A stretch of DNA of 64,000 nucleotides, from NCBI RefSeq assembly GCF_008704555.1, contig NZ_CP023702.1:1178001-1242000 (forward strand), given 5' to 3'. Of this stretch, positions 17,368-25,578 are shown piece by piece. A program made the position numbers and the translations under genes. The notes beneath the pieces were generated by a model, which was not told the DNA's origin, searched no databases, and saw only the letters and a list, made by a program, of their open reading frames with translations. This DNA comes from Streptomyces nitrosporeus (GTDB lineage: Bacteria > Actinomycetota > Actinomycetes > Streptomycetales > Streptomycetaceae). The stretch's first letter is position 1; the number at the start of each line of letters is the position of its first letter.

Positions 17368-18387
17368 ATGCCGTCGGCCGATCTCACCCTCGCGGAATGC
17401 CGCGCCTACCGGCCCGAACTGCCGCTGCCCGGCGACTTCGACGCGTTCTGGGACCGCACCCTGGGCGCCGGTCCGCACGGAAGTGGCCCGGGCGGGGGCG
17501 AGCCGGAGAAGCCGCGCTTCGAGGAGGTCGACGCCGGGCTGTCCCAGGTGCGCGTCCACGACGTGAGCATCCCGGGATACGACGGCCGGCCGGTCCGCGG
17601 CTGGCTGCGGATGCCCGCGGGCGCGACCGGACCGCTGGGCTGTGTCGTGGAGTTCCTGGGGTACGGGCGCGGCCGGGGCCTGCCCCACGAGCAGTTGACG
17701 TGGGCCTGCGCCGGTTACGCCCATCTGGTGATGGACACCCGCGGCCAGGGCTGGTCGTCGGCGGGCGGGGTCACCGCGGACACCGACCCGGGTGCCTCCG
17801 GTACCGTGCCGGGCTTCCTGACCCGGGGTGTCGAAAGCCCCGGGACGCACTACTACCGGCGGGTGTTCACCGACGCGGTCCGCTCGGTCGAGGCGATGCG
17901 CGAGCACCCCGGGGTGGACCCCGGCCGGATCGTGGTGACCGGGGTCAGCCAGGGCGGCGGTATCGCGCTGGCCGTGGCGGGGCTGGTGCCGGGGCTGGCC
18001 GGGGTCATGCCCGATGTGCCGTTCCTCTGCAACATCCCCCGGGGCGCCCGGATCACGGGGCTTCCCCCGTACACCGAGATCGCCGCATACCTGCGGCTGT
18101 ACCGCGACCGTACGGACTCGGTGTTCCGCACGCTGTCGTACTTCGACGCGGCGCACCACGCCACCCGTGCCACGGCGCCCGCGCTGTTCTCCATCGCGAT
18201 GATGGACGAGATCTGCCCGCCCTCCACGTGCTTCACCGCCTACAACCGCTACGCGGGCCCCAAGGACGTACGCGTCTACGAGTTCAACGGGCACGAGGGC
18301 GGTACCCAGCACCACCAGGCGGAGCAACTGGCCTGGGTCCGCTCCCTGTTCGCCGGCCTGTCGGCCGGGCCGGCCGCCCGCACCTGA
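17368..18387 (+). CDS. CE7-family acetyl esterase (acetylxylan esterase/cephalosporin deacetylase type)
   Basis: A 339-residue alpha/beta hydrolase of carbohydrate esterase family 7. The nucleophile motif is GVSQGG (Ser 194), the acid is in MMDEICPP (Asp 280) and the His is in NGHEGG (His 309). RGQG near 125-128 matches the family oxyanion-region motif. There is no signal peptide, so it acts in the cytoplasm. ATG 17368 follows CTGGAGGGC. Placed directly behind operator O2 and before the sialidase, it may remove O-acetyl groups from imported sialic acids or other acetylated sugars. That role is inferred from context; CE7 enzymes usually act on acetylated xylo-oligosaccharides. Confidence 0.8.
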   Translation: MPSADLTLAECRAYRPELPLPGDFDAFWDRTLGAGPHGSGPGGGEPEKPRFEEVDAGLSQVRVHDVSIPGYDGRPVRGWLRMPAGATGPLGCVVEFLGYGRGRGLPHEQLTWACAGYAHLVMDTRGQGWSSAGGVTADTDPGASGTVPGFLTRGVESPGTHYYRRVFTDAVRSVEAMREHPGVDPGRIVVTGVSQGGGIALAVAGLVPGLAGVMPDVPFLCNIPRGARITGLPPYTEIAAYLRLYRDRTDSVFRTLSYFDAAHHATRATAPALFSIAMMDEICPPSTCFTAYNRYAGPKDVRVYEFNGHEGGTQHHQAEQLAWVRSLFAGLSAGPAART

Positions 18388-18588
18388 CCGGAGGTCGCCC
18401 CGCCCTTCCCGCCACGGCCGCGGGGCCGCCGGTCCGCCCGCCCCGGCGGGTGCCCCGGCCCCGTCGGCCAGGGGTCCGCACCCCGTCCGCCCCCCGACCC
18501 GCGCGGGCACCGCACTCCCGCGCGCTCTGCTCCACCCGCGTCACGCACGTCTCCCCCTCACGCCCCTCCACGAGAAGAGAGATCGTCC

Positions 18589-20046
18589 ATGCAGCGCAGA
18601 GTCACCGTCTCCCTGCTGTCCGCCGCCGTGATGGCGGCCACCGCCGCCACGGCCCACGGCGCCCCCGCCGCCGGCGCGGCGGCGACCGCCGCCCCCGGTC
18701 AGCTGACCTCCCAGGACATCGCGACGCAGGGCGCCGGGTCGCCGTACTACCGCATCCCCGCCCTGACCACCTCCACCGAGGGGACCCTCCTCGCCGCCTA
18801 CGACGCGCGTCCCACGCTCGGGGACCTGCCCGGCAACCTCGGTGTCGTCCTGCGGCGCAGCACCGACGGCGGGACGACCTGGCAGACCCAGCAGGTGGTC
18901 CGCAAGGAGGCCGCGCCGAAGGGCTTCGGGGACCCGAGCCTGCTCGTGGACCGCATCACCGGCCGCATCTTCGTCTTCTACGCGGCCTCCGTGAACCAGG
19001 GCTTCTTCGGCTCGGCCACCGGCAACGACGAGAGCGACCCGGACGTCCTCCAGGCCGACTACAGCTACTCCGACGACGACGGGGTCACCTGGACCCACCG
19101 CCGGATCACCGGGCAGATCAAGAACCCCGCGTGGGCGGGGATGTTCGCGGCCTCCGGCGAGGGCATCCAGCTGCGCCACGGCACGTACAAGGGGCGGCTG
19201 ATCCAGCAGTACGCGATCCGGAACAACGGGGCGAACTACGCGGTCAGCGCCTACAGCGACGACCACGGCGCGACCTGGAAAACGGGCACCCCCGTCGGCC
19301 CGGGCGGCGACGAGAACAAGACGGTCGAGCTGAGCGACGGCCGGATCATGCTGAACAACCGCTCGAAGCCGTACCGCACGATCGCCCACTCCACCGACGG
19401 GGGCGTCACCTACACGCCCTTCACCCAGGACAAGAACCTGCCCGACCCGGCGAACAACGGCTCGGTCATCCGGTACGCCCCCGACGCGGCGCCCTCCGAT
19501 CCGAAGTCCTCGTGGCTGCTGTTCAGCAACACGGAGAGCACCTCCTCCCGGAGCAACCTCACCGTGAAGATGTCCTGTGACAACGGGAAGTCGTGGCCGA
19601 TCAGAAAGGTCGTGGATTCCGGCAGCGCCGCGTACTCCACGCTCACGCCCCTGCCGGGCGGCCGGGTCGGACTGCTCCACGAGCGCGACGGCTACAGGAA
19701 CATCACCTACTCCTCCTTCGACCTCGCGTGGCTCGGCGGCACCTGCGCGGACATCACGATCACCCCGCCGGCCACCCTGAAGGCCGGTACGGACACGGAG
19801 GTGACGGTCCGGGTGGTCAACAGGATGGATGTGACGCGCGACGCGGGCACGCTCGGCCTGACGGTGCCGTCCGGATGGGCGGCCCGGCAGGTCTCCTTCC
19901 CGGCGCTCCGTCCGGGCGAGGGTGCGAACGTCAGGGTCCCGGTCACGGTGCCGGCCGGCGCCTCGGGCGAAGCCGTGCTCACGGCCGTCTACCGCTCCAC
20001 CGGCAAGCAGGCCTCGGGGAGCCGGACGGTGACGGTCACGCCGTAG
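18589..20046 (+). CDS. nanH: Secreted exo-alpha-sialidase (GH33) with C-terminal NEW3-like domain
   Basis: A 485-residue secreted enzyme. Residues 1-~24 are a signal peptide, followed by an Ala-rich linker. The catalytic beta-propeller begins with the arginine motif YYRIP (53-57). Asp boxes include STDGGTTW (91-98), SDDDGVTW, SDDHGATW and STDGGVTY. A Glu candidate (FAASGEGIQLRHGTYKG) and late Tyr region (GSAAYSTLTPL) fit the family active site. Residues ~400-485 form an Ig-like NEW3-type domain (VRVVNRMDVTRDAGTLGLTV...). It releases terminal sialic acids outside the cell for the importers encoded around it. ATG 18589 follows GAGAAGAGAGATCGTCC. The 201 bp before it show no clear promoter. Confidence 0.9.
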   Translation: MQRRVTVSLLSAAVMAATAATAHGAPAAGAAATAAPGQLTSQDIATQGAGSPYYRIPALTTSTEGTLLAAYDARPTLGDLPGNLGVVLRRSTDGGTTWQTQQVVRKEAAPKGFGDPSLLVDRITGRIFVFYAASVNQGFFGSATGNDESDPDVLQADYSYSDDDGVTWTHRRITGQIKNPAWAGMFAASGEGIQLRHGTYKGRLIQQYAIRNNGANYAVSAYSDDHGATWKTGTPVGPGGDENKTVELSDGRIMLNNRSKPYRTIAHSTDGGVTYTPFTQDKNLPDPANNGSVIRYAPDAAPSDPKSSWLLFSNTESTSSRSNLTVKMSCDNGKSWPIRKVVDSGSAAYSTLTPLPGGRVGLLHERDGYRNITYSSFDLAWLGGTCADITITPPATLKAGTDTEVTVRVVNRMDVTRDAGTLGLTVPSGWAARQVSFPALRPGEGANVRVPVTVPAGASGEAVLTAVYRSTGKQASGSRTVTVTP

Positions 20047-20107
20047 GAGTCCTGCCGTTCCCGCCGGCCCGGGCGGTACCGCGCAACCCGCTGATAACGT
20101 CGGACAC

Positions 20108-20812
20108 ATGTCCGCACCGGCCGTCCCTCCCACCGTTCCTGAGGCAGCGTCAGGCGGTGCGCTGCCTCTCCGGCATCTGACCGTCGTCCTCGGGCTGCTG
20201 CTCCAGTTCGGCGGGGCCACCCTGCTCATCGAACTGTTCAGCAGGGTGGGCGATCCCGCGGACTGCGGATACCGGGCCTCCGGTGCCTGCGAAGCGGGGA
20301 CCGCGATACTCGCCCTCGGGGCCCCGGCCTTCCTCGCCGGCGTCCTGGTCCTCGGCCTCCTCGACCACAGGCCCGGGTGGTCGGGGCCCGCGATGCTCTT
20401 CGGCGGGTTCTCCCTGATCTACGGATCGGCGGGAGCCGGGGCCGCCTTCGCCTGGAGCGCGTTCACCGCCGACAGCGTCCCCTTGTCGGTCCTGACGGGG
20501 CTGGTCGCCCTTCTTCCGCTCTGGGCAGCCGCGTTCCTGGTCAAGGGGTTCCTCAAGGGCATCCTGCGGAACGGTGTCGGGCCATGGGCGAGGGAAGCCT
20601 TCTGGATACTCGAGGAGCTGCCCCGATCGAAGCGCCGGCGGAGGAAGATGCTCCGGGCCAGAGGGCTGGGGGCCGCTCGCGGCCACAACGGCCGGCTGGT
20701 GCCCGAGACGCCCCGGGAGAAGGCCCAGTGGGCGCTGTTCGTCGGCGAATCGTGCGTGGCCCTGGCGGGAGGCGTGCTGGCCGGGTGGCTGTGCATCGTC
20801 CACCTGGCGTGA
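20108..20812 (+). CDS. Hypothetical membrane protein
   Basis: A 234-residue protein with about five hydrophobic segments: ~22-45, 65-88, 95-120, 126-150 and a last one at ~212-232. A basic cytoplasmic-looking stretch (RSKRRRRKMLRARG) precedes the last helix. Cys 59 and 66 lie in a probable outer loop (DCGYRASGACEAG). I do not recognise the family. It sits 61 bp after the sialidase, inside the sialic acid locus, but nothing in it suggests a sugar function. It may be an unrelated insertion or an accessory gene. Confidence 0.7.
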   Translation: MSAPAVPPTVPEAASGGALPLRHLTVVLGLLLQFGGATLLIELFSRVGDPADCGYRASGACEAGTAILALGAPAFLAGVLVLGLLDHRPGWSGPAMLFGGFSLIYGSAGAGAAFAWSAFTADSVPLSVLTGLVALLPLWAAAFLVKGFLKGILRNGVGPWAREAFWILEELPRSKRRRRKMLRARGLGAARGHNGRLVPETPREKAQWALFVGESCVALAGGVLAGWLCIVHLA

Positions 20813-20822
20813 GGGGCGGGGT

Positions 20823-20885
20823 CCTCCCGCCCGGTCCCGCCGGGGCCTCCCGCCCGGTCCCGCCGGGCCTCCCGCCCACCGGGAC
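20823..20885. repeat. Short GC-rich tandem repeat
   Basis: Two and a half copies of a ~23-bp unit (cctcccgcccggtcccgcc...) fill the gap before the SDR gene. They can fold on themselves and may act as a weak terminator for the membrane-protein gene. Confidence 0.6.
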
Positions 20886-20964
20886 CGGGCCTGCCGCACG
20901 CCGTCGTGCGGGTATGGGATGGGGCTCCCGTCCGGCGCGCGACCGGCGGGAGAGAGGGGGCCTC

Positions 20965-21762
20965 ATGCGGCTCGGAACCACACCTCCCGGCGGTGACCGG
21001 CTCGAAGGGCGGGTCGCGGTCGTCACCGGGGCCGGTGCCGGTATCGGTGCCGCGGTCGCCCGGAGGCTCGCCGCCGAGGGGGCCAGGGTGCTGGTCGCGG
21101 AGAGGGACGAGGAGACCGGGCGGGCCACGGCCGAGGAGATCGGCGGCCGCTTCGTGCGCACCGACGTCAGCGACAAGGCGCAGGTGCTGGCCATGATCGG
21201 CACGGCGGTACGGGAGTGGGGCGGTGTGGACATCCTGGTCAACAACGCCTGGGCGGCCGGTGATGTCGGCCGGGTGGAGAACAAGACCGACGCGATGCTG
21301 GCCCACGGCCTGGGCATCGGTTTCTACGGGCCGTTCTGGGCGATGCAGGCGGCCTTCGGGCACATGCGGGAACGCGGATGGGGCCGGGTCGTCAACATGT
21401 GCAGCCTCAACGGCGTGAACGCCCACATGGGGACCCTGGAGTACAACGCCGCCAAGGAGGCCCTGCGCACCCTGACGCGCACCGCCGCCCGGGAGTGGGC
21501 CCCCTCGGGGGTGGTGGTCAACGCGGTCTGCCCCGGCGCGAAGAGCGCGGCCTACCGCCTGAGGATGAGCGAGCATCCCGAACTGGAGGCCCAGGTCGGG
21601 GCCATGAACCCGATGGGGCGCATCGGTGATCCCGACGAGGACATCGCCCCGGTGGTCCTGTTCCTCGCGGGCGAGGGCGCGCGCTACCTCACCGGCAACA
21701 CCCTCTTCGTCGACGGCGGTGCGCACATCAACGGTGTCGCCTGGGCACCCGAGCTGCCGTGA
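20965..21762 (+). CDS. Short-chain dehydrogenase/reductase
   Basis: A 265-residue Rossmann oxidoreductase. It has the cofactor motif TGAGAGIG, NNAW in place of the usual NNAG, a catalytic Ser in CSLNG, Tyr and Lys in YNAAK, and a C-terminal LTGNTLFVDGG. An Arg-Asp-Glu stretch after beta-2 (LVAERDEETG) favours NAD over NADP. ATG 20965 follows GAGAGAGGGGG. It lies between the sialidase side and the nanA side of the locus, so a role in modifying a sugar acid or ManNAc-type sugar is possible but unproven. Confidence 0.8.
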   Translation: MRLGTTPPGGDRLEGRVAVVTGAGAGIGAAVARRLAAEGARVLVAERDEETGRATAEEIGGRFVRTDVSDKAQVLAMIGTAVREWGGVDILVNNAWAAGDVGRVENKTDAMLAHGLGIGFYGPFWAMQAAFGHMRERGWGRVVNMCSLNGVNAHMGTLEYNAAKEALRTLTRTAAREWAPSGVVVNAVCPGAKSAAYRLRMSEHPELEAQVGAMNPMGRIGDPDEDIAPVVLFLAGEGARYLTGNTLFVDGGAHINGVAWAPELP

Positions 21763-21785
21763 CCCCGTCCTGACCCCGTCCTGAC

Positions 21786-21829
21786 GGACACCGCGACGGC
21801 CGGGTGCCCCGGCTCCGGTCGCGGTGTCC
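21786..21829. terminator. Hairpin between convergent SDR and GntR genes
   Basis: Perfect 12-bp arms (21786-21797 and 21818-21829) lie 24 bp past the SDR stop. The rest of the 285-bp gap is GC-rich, with a gcggcagcggcagcggcgg run near 21965, and shows no gene. Confidence 0.65.
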
Positions 21830-22047
21830 GCCTGCCGTCCGGCCCCCGGGGCTGCGAGGACGCGCGCCGGTGTGCCCCGGAGCGCGGGCGGTGCCGGACC
21901 TGGCCGGGGCGGAGGCGTGGCGCCGGGCCGCACCGGCGGGACCGGTCAGCTGTCTCTCCGGGCGGCAGCGGCGGCAGCGGCGGCGACGGCCGCTGAGCCC
22001 TCCCCCGCCGGCGGCCGGTCCGTGCCCGTCGGCGGCCACCTCCCCCG

Positions 22048-22755
22048 TCAGCGGCCGGTCCGCGCCCGCCGCGGTTCCAGCCGGCTCCGGATGCCGTCGA
22101 AGTGGGTGCGCATGGCGCGTGCCGCGCGCTCGCCGTCGGCCGCCGCGAGCGCCTCGACGATCTCGTGGTGCTGGGCACAGGTGACGGCAGGGTCCTGGTG
22201 CCCGTCGTCCATGTCCGCGCGTACCCGGTCCATGGCCGCCCAGAACGCGTCCAGCACCTCGCTGAGCAGGTGGTTGTCGAGGGTGGCGTACAGGGCGAGG
22301 TGGAAGGCGCGGTCGGTGGCGCGGGCGACCCGGCCGTCCCGGCCGGCCTCCGTCTCCATCGCGGCGACCAGGCCGCGCAGGACGGCCAGGTCCTCGTCAG
22401 GTACGCCGGCGGTGACCGCGCCGACCAGGCCGGTCTCCAACGCCTCGCGCACCCGCATCAGTTCGAGGAGGCCCGGTTCGCCCTGGCACTGGCGGACGGC
22501 CGCCCGGAAGGCCAGCCCCTCGGCGAACGCCGAGAGGGAGAGCGGGCCGACGAAGGTGCCGAAGCCGCGCCGGATCTCGACGACGTCCACGGCCTGGAGC
22601 GCCTTGAGCGCCTCGCGCACGGAGACCCGGCCGACGCCGAAGAGCTCCATCAGTTCGGCCTCGGTGGGCAGCGGGTCACCCGGGCCGAGTCCGCGCTCCA
22701 GGATCAGCTCCTTGATCCGGCGCTCGATGTCCTGGGCCATGGTAGGGCGCGCCAC
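22048..22755 (-). CDS. GntR-family regulator, FadR/FCD type (2), probable NanR
   Basis: A 235-residue regulator paralogous to the one at 16516. The winged helix (~10-75) has GPGDPLPTEAELMELFGVGR, VSVREALKALQAVDVVEIRR and FGTFVG; the FCD domain fills the rest (RVREALETG; DRAFHLAL; QHHEIVEAL). GTG 22755 is chosen for its AGGAGGACCCTT ribosome site; ATG 22740 is an alternative. It is divergent from nanA-nanK-nanE-nanT with operator O3 between them, so it is the better candidate for the locus repressor. Confidence 0.85.
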   Translation of the reverse strand: MARPTMAQDIERRIKELILERGLGPGDPLPTEAELMELFGVGRVSVREALKALQAVDVVEIRRGFGTFVGPLSLSAFAEGLAFRAAVRQCQGEPGLLELMRVREALETGLVGAVTAGVPDEDLAVLRGLVAAMETEAGRDGRVARATDRAFHLALYATLDNHLLSEVLDAFWAAMDRVRADMDDGHQDPAVTCAQHHEIVEALAAADGERAARAMRTHFDGIRSRLEPRRARTGR

Positions 22756-22793
22756 AAGGGTCCTCCTGGGGTGTCGCCGGCGGCCGGCACCTC

Positions 22794-22860
22794 TTGACCG
22801 GCCGCCGGGGCATCTGTTTAAGGTACGTCGAGACATAGGACATCTTACGTCTCATGTCTC
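22794..22860 (+). promoter_or_regulatory. nanAKET promoter with operator O3
   Basis: TTGACC (22794-22799), a 19-bp spacer and TAAGGT (22819-22824) are followed 14 bp later by the core GACATCTTACGTCT (22839-22852), one base different from O1 and O2. An outer inverted repeat GAGACAT..ATGTCTC (22830-22836 and 22854-22860) surrounds it. Confidence 0.7.
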
Positions 22861-22919
22861 GGCCACGTCTCCTTTTCCGGGCGGCGGACCGGCCTCACCG
22901 AACGAGCTGGAGTCCCACC

Positions 22920-23879
22920 ATGTCCCTGACCGCACCGCTGCACGGTGTCGTACCGCCGGTCTGCACCCCGCTGGACGAGCGCGGGGAGGTGGACACGGCC
23001 TCCCTCACCCGGCTCGTCGGGCACCTCGTGGACGGCGGTGTGCACGGCCTGTTCGCCCTCGGCTCGACCAGTGAGGTCGCCTACCTGACGGACGCGCAGC
23101 GCGCCACCGCCCTGGAGACGGTGGTCGCGGCGGCGGACGGGCGGGTCCCGGTCCTCGCCGGGGTCATCGACACGACGACGGCCCGGGTGGCCGAGCACGC
23201 GCGGACCGCGGCCCGGCTGGGCGCGGACGCCCTCGTGGCGACGGCGCCCTTCTACACCCGTACGCACGCCAAGGAGATCGCCGGGCACTTCCGGCGGCTG
23301 CGCGCGGAGGCCGGTCTGCCGCTGTTCGCCTACGACATCCCGGTGGCGGTGCACTCCAAGCTCTCCCCCGCCCTGGTCCGCGAGCTGGCCGAGGACGGCA
23401 CGCTGGCCGGTCTGAAGGACAGCAGCGGCGACGAGGGCGGGCTGCGCAGGCTCGTCGTGGAGCTGGGGGGCCGGGAGGGACGGGCCGAGGGCCCCGCACC
23501 GCACTTCAGCGTGCTGACCGGTTCCGAACTCACCGTGGACGCGGCCCTGCTGGCCGGTGCGGACGGGGTCGTCCCGGGCATCGGCAACGTGGACCCGGCC
23601 GCGTACGTGCGGCTGTACGAGGCGGCGCGGGCCGGTGACTGGGCGCTCGCCGCACACGAACAGGAGCGGCTGGTCCGGCTGTTCGCGATGGTCGACGCCG
23701 GTCCGGAGCCGGACATGGGCCGCAGCTCCTCGGCGCTCGGGGCGTTCAAGGCGGCGCTGTACCTGCTGGGTGTCATCGAGAACGGCGCCACCGCCCTCCC
23801 CCAGGTCCCGCTGTCCGCCGAGTCCGTGGCCCTGGTCGCGCAGCGGCTGCGCGGCGCCGGCCTGACACCGGTCCGATGA
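22920..23879 (+). CDS. nanA: DapA/NanA-family aldolase, probable N-acetylneuraminate lyase paralogue 2
   Basis: A 319-residue class I aldolase. The Tyr is in LFAYDIP and the Schiff-base Lys in AGLKDSSGD. The carboxylate-binding loop reads LGSTSEV, where the family normally has G-x-(T/S)-G-E, so a conserved Gly is Ser here; the paralogue at 9762 keeps Gly. ATG 22920 follows GAGCTGGAG. It heads an operon with NanK, NanE and NanT, and overlaps nanK by 4 bp, which makes cleavage of N-acetylneuraminate the best guess for at least one of the two lyases. Confidence 0.8.
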   Translation: MSLTAPLHGVVPPVCTPLDERGEVDTASLTRLVGHLVDGGVHGLFALGSTSEVAYLTDAQRATALETVVAAADGRVPVLAGVIDTTTARVAEHARTAARLGADALVATAPFYTRTHAKEIAGHFRRLRAEAGLPLFAYDIPVAVHSKLSPALVRELAEDGTLAGLKDSSGDEGGLRRLVVELGGREGRAEGPAPHFSVLTGSELTVDAALLAGADGVVPGIGNVDPAAYVRLYEAARAGDWALAAHEQERLVRLFAMVDAGPEPDMGRSSSALGAFKAALYLLGVIENGATALPQVPLSAESVALVAQRLRGAGLTPVR

Positions 23880-24838
23880 GCGGTACCCCCGTGACGGCCG
23901 CTCCCGCCACGGGCACCGTGGTGACCGGTCTGGACCTGGGCGGCACGAAGATCGCGGCCGCCCTCTTCGCCGCCGACGGCACCGTGCTGGCACGGCACAC
24001 CCGCCCCACCCCCGCCCGTGAGGGCGCGCCCGCGGTGCTCGACGCGCTCGCCGCCGCGGCGGCGGCGGTGGACCCGGGCGGGCTGGCGGGCGTGCTCGGG
24101 GTCGCCGCGGCCGGGGTGATCGACCCGCGCAGCGGCATGGTCACCAGTGCCACCGACTCGATCCGCGGCTGGGCGGGCACCGCGCTCGGCACCGGCCTCG
24201 CGGACCGTACGGGCCTGCCGGTGGCCTGCGACAACGACGTACGCGCCACCGCGGGGCCGGAGCTGGCCGCGCTGCCGGGCGGCCGGGGGTCCCTGCTGTT
24301 CGCGGCCGTCGGCACGGGGGTGGGCGGCGCGCTCGCCGTCGACGGCCGGATGCTGCACGGCGCGTCCGGGGTCGCCGGTCATCTCGGGCACCTGCCGAGT
24401 GCGGAGGCCGCCGGACTCCCCTGCACCTGCGGCGGTTCGGGGCATCTGGAGGCCATCGCCTCCGGTCCCGGCATCACCGCCCACTACGAGCGGCTCACCG
24501 GCACCCCGGTGGACCGGCTCGAAACCGTCGCCGTCCGCGCCGCGGAGGGCGACGAGGCCGCCGTACGCGCCGTCACCACCGGTGCGGCGGCGGCCGGGCG
24601 GGTCCTCGGCGGTCTCGCCAACGCGCTCGGCCCCGACCGGGTCGTCGTCGGCGGCGGTGTGCCGCGGATCGGCGCGCTGTACGGGGACACGCTGGCCGCG
24701 GCCTTCGCCGCCGAGCTGATGGAGCCGCTGCGCGGGCTTCGCCCCGAGCCTCCGCTGTTCGGGCACGACGCCGCCGTGCTGGGCGCGGCGGCCCTGACCA
24801 CCACCCTTCCCCTCCATCACCCGGGAGCACACCGATGA
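23876..24838 (+). CDS. nanK: ROK-family kinase, probable N-acetylmannosamine kinase
   Basis: A 320-residue sugar kinase. The phosphate loop is GLDLGGTKIAAALF, followed by DNDVRATAGPE, the glycine-rich GTGVGGALAVDG, GHLGH and a ROK zinc-site segment CTCGGSGHLE in which the usual third Cys is His. It would phosphorylate ManNAc at O6. ATG 23876 overlaps the lyase stop and its own stop overlaps nanE (ATGA), so the three are translationally coupled. Confidence 0.85.
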   Translation: MSGTPVTAAPATGTVVTGLDLGGTKIAAALFAADGTVLARHTRPTPAREGAPAVLDALAAAAAAVDPGGLAGVLGVAAAGVIDPRSGMVTSATDSIRGWAGTALGTGLADRTGLPVACDNDVRATAGPELAALPGGRGSLLFAAVGTGVGGALAVDGRMLHGASGVAGHLGHLPSAEAAGLPCTCGGSGHLEAIASGPGITAHYERLTGTPVDRLETVAVRAAEGDEAAVRAVTTGAAAAGRVLGGLANALGPDRVVVGGGVPRIGALYGDTLAAAFAAELMEPLRGLRPEPPLFGHDAAVLGAAALTTTLPLHHPGAHR

Positions 24839-25515
24839 CCGCACAGGATCTCGCCGACACCCTGAAGGGCCGGCTGATCGTCTCCTGCCAGGCGCCCCCC
24901 GGGGACCCGATGCGGGAGACCTCCACCCTGGTCCGCCTCGCCCTCTCGGCCGCCGCCGGCGGCGGCGCGGCGATCCGCGCCAACGAGCCGGAGGTCGTCG
25001 CCGCGATCGTCCGGGCCGTGGACCTGCCGGTCATCGGCCTGTGGAAGGACGGGGACACCGGCGTCTACATCACCCCGACCGTCCGGCACGCCCTGGCGGT
25101 CGTCGAGGCGGGCGCGGCCGTCGTCGCCGCCGACGCCACGGACCGGCCGCGCCCCGACGGCTCCACCTTCGCCGAGCTGGTCGCCGCCGTGCACGGGGCG
25201 GGCGCCCTGGTGATGGCCGACGTCTCCACGCTCGCCGAGGGGGTCGCCGCCGCGGCGCAGGGGGCGGACTTCGTCTCGACGACCCTGTCCGGCTACGTGC
25301 CGGGCACCCCGGAGCAGACCGGTCCGGACCTGGACCTCGTGGCGTCCCTCTCGGCCGCGGTCTCCGTACCGGTCGTCGCCGAAGGCCGTATCCACACCCC
25401 CGAGGAGGCGGCCGAGGCCGTCGCCCGCGGCGCCCACAGCGTCGTGGTCGGTACGGCGATCACCGCACCCACCGCCCTGACCTCCCGCTTCGTCGCCGGG
25501 CTCGCCCGGCCCTGA
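24835..25515 (+). CDS. nanE: N-acylmannosamine-6-phosphate 2-epimerase
   Basis: A 226-residue TIM-barrel epimerase that turns ManNAc-6-P into GlcNAc-6-P. Family segments are clear: LIVSCQAPPGDPM, GAAIRAN, VIGLWKDGD with the catalytic-region Lys, VYITPT, DATDRPRPDG, MADVST and VAEGRIHTPEEA. Its overlap with nanK and the following nanT gene gives the standard nanAKET-type order. The later steps (nagA, nagB) are not in this window. Confidence 0.93.
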   Translation: MTAQDLADTLKGRLIVSCQAPPGDPMRETSTLVRLALSAAAGGGAAIRANEPEVVAAIVRAVDLPVIGLWKDGDTGVYITPTVRHALAVVEAGAAVVAADATDRPRPDGSTFAELVAAVHGAGALVMADVSTLAEGVAAAAQGADFVSTTLSGYVPGTPEQTGPDLDLVASLSAAVSVPVVAEGRIHTPEEAAEAVARGAHSVVVGTAITAPTALTSRFVAGLARP

Positions 25516-25578
25516 GCGGCCCCCACCACGCGGGGCGGCCTCGCCGACGAGCCGCCGCCCCGCCCCCTGGAGCGCACC

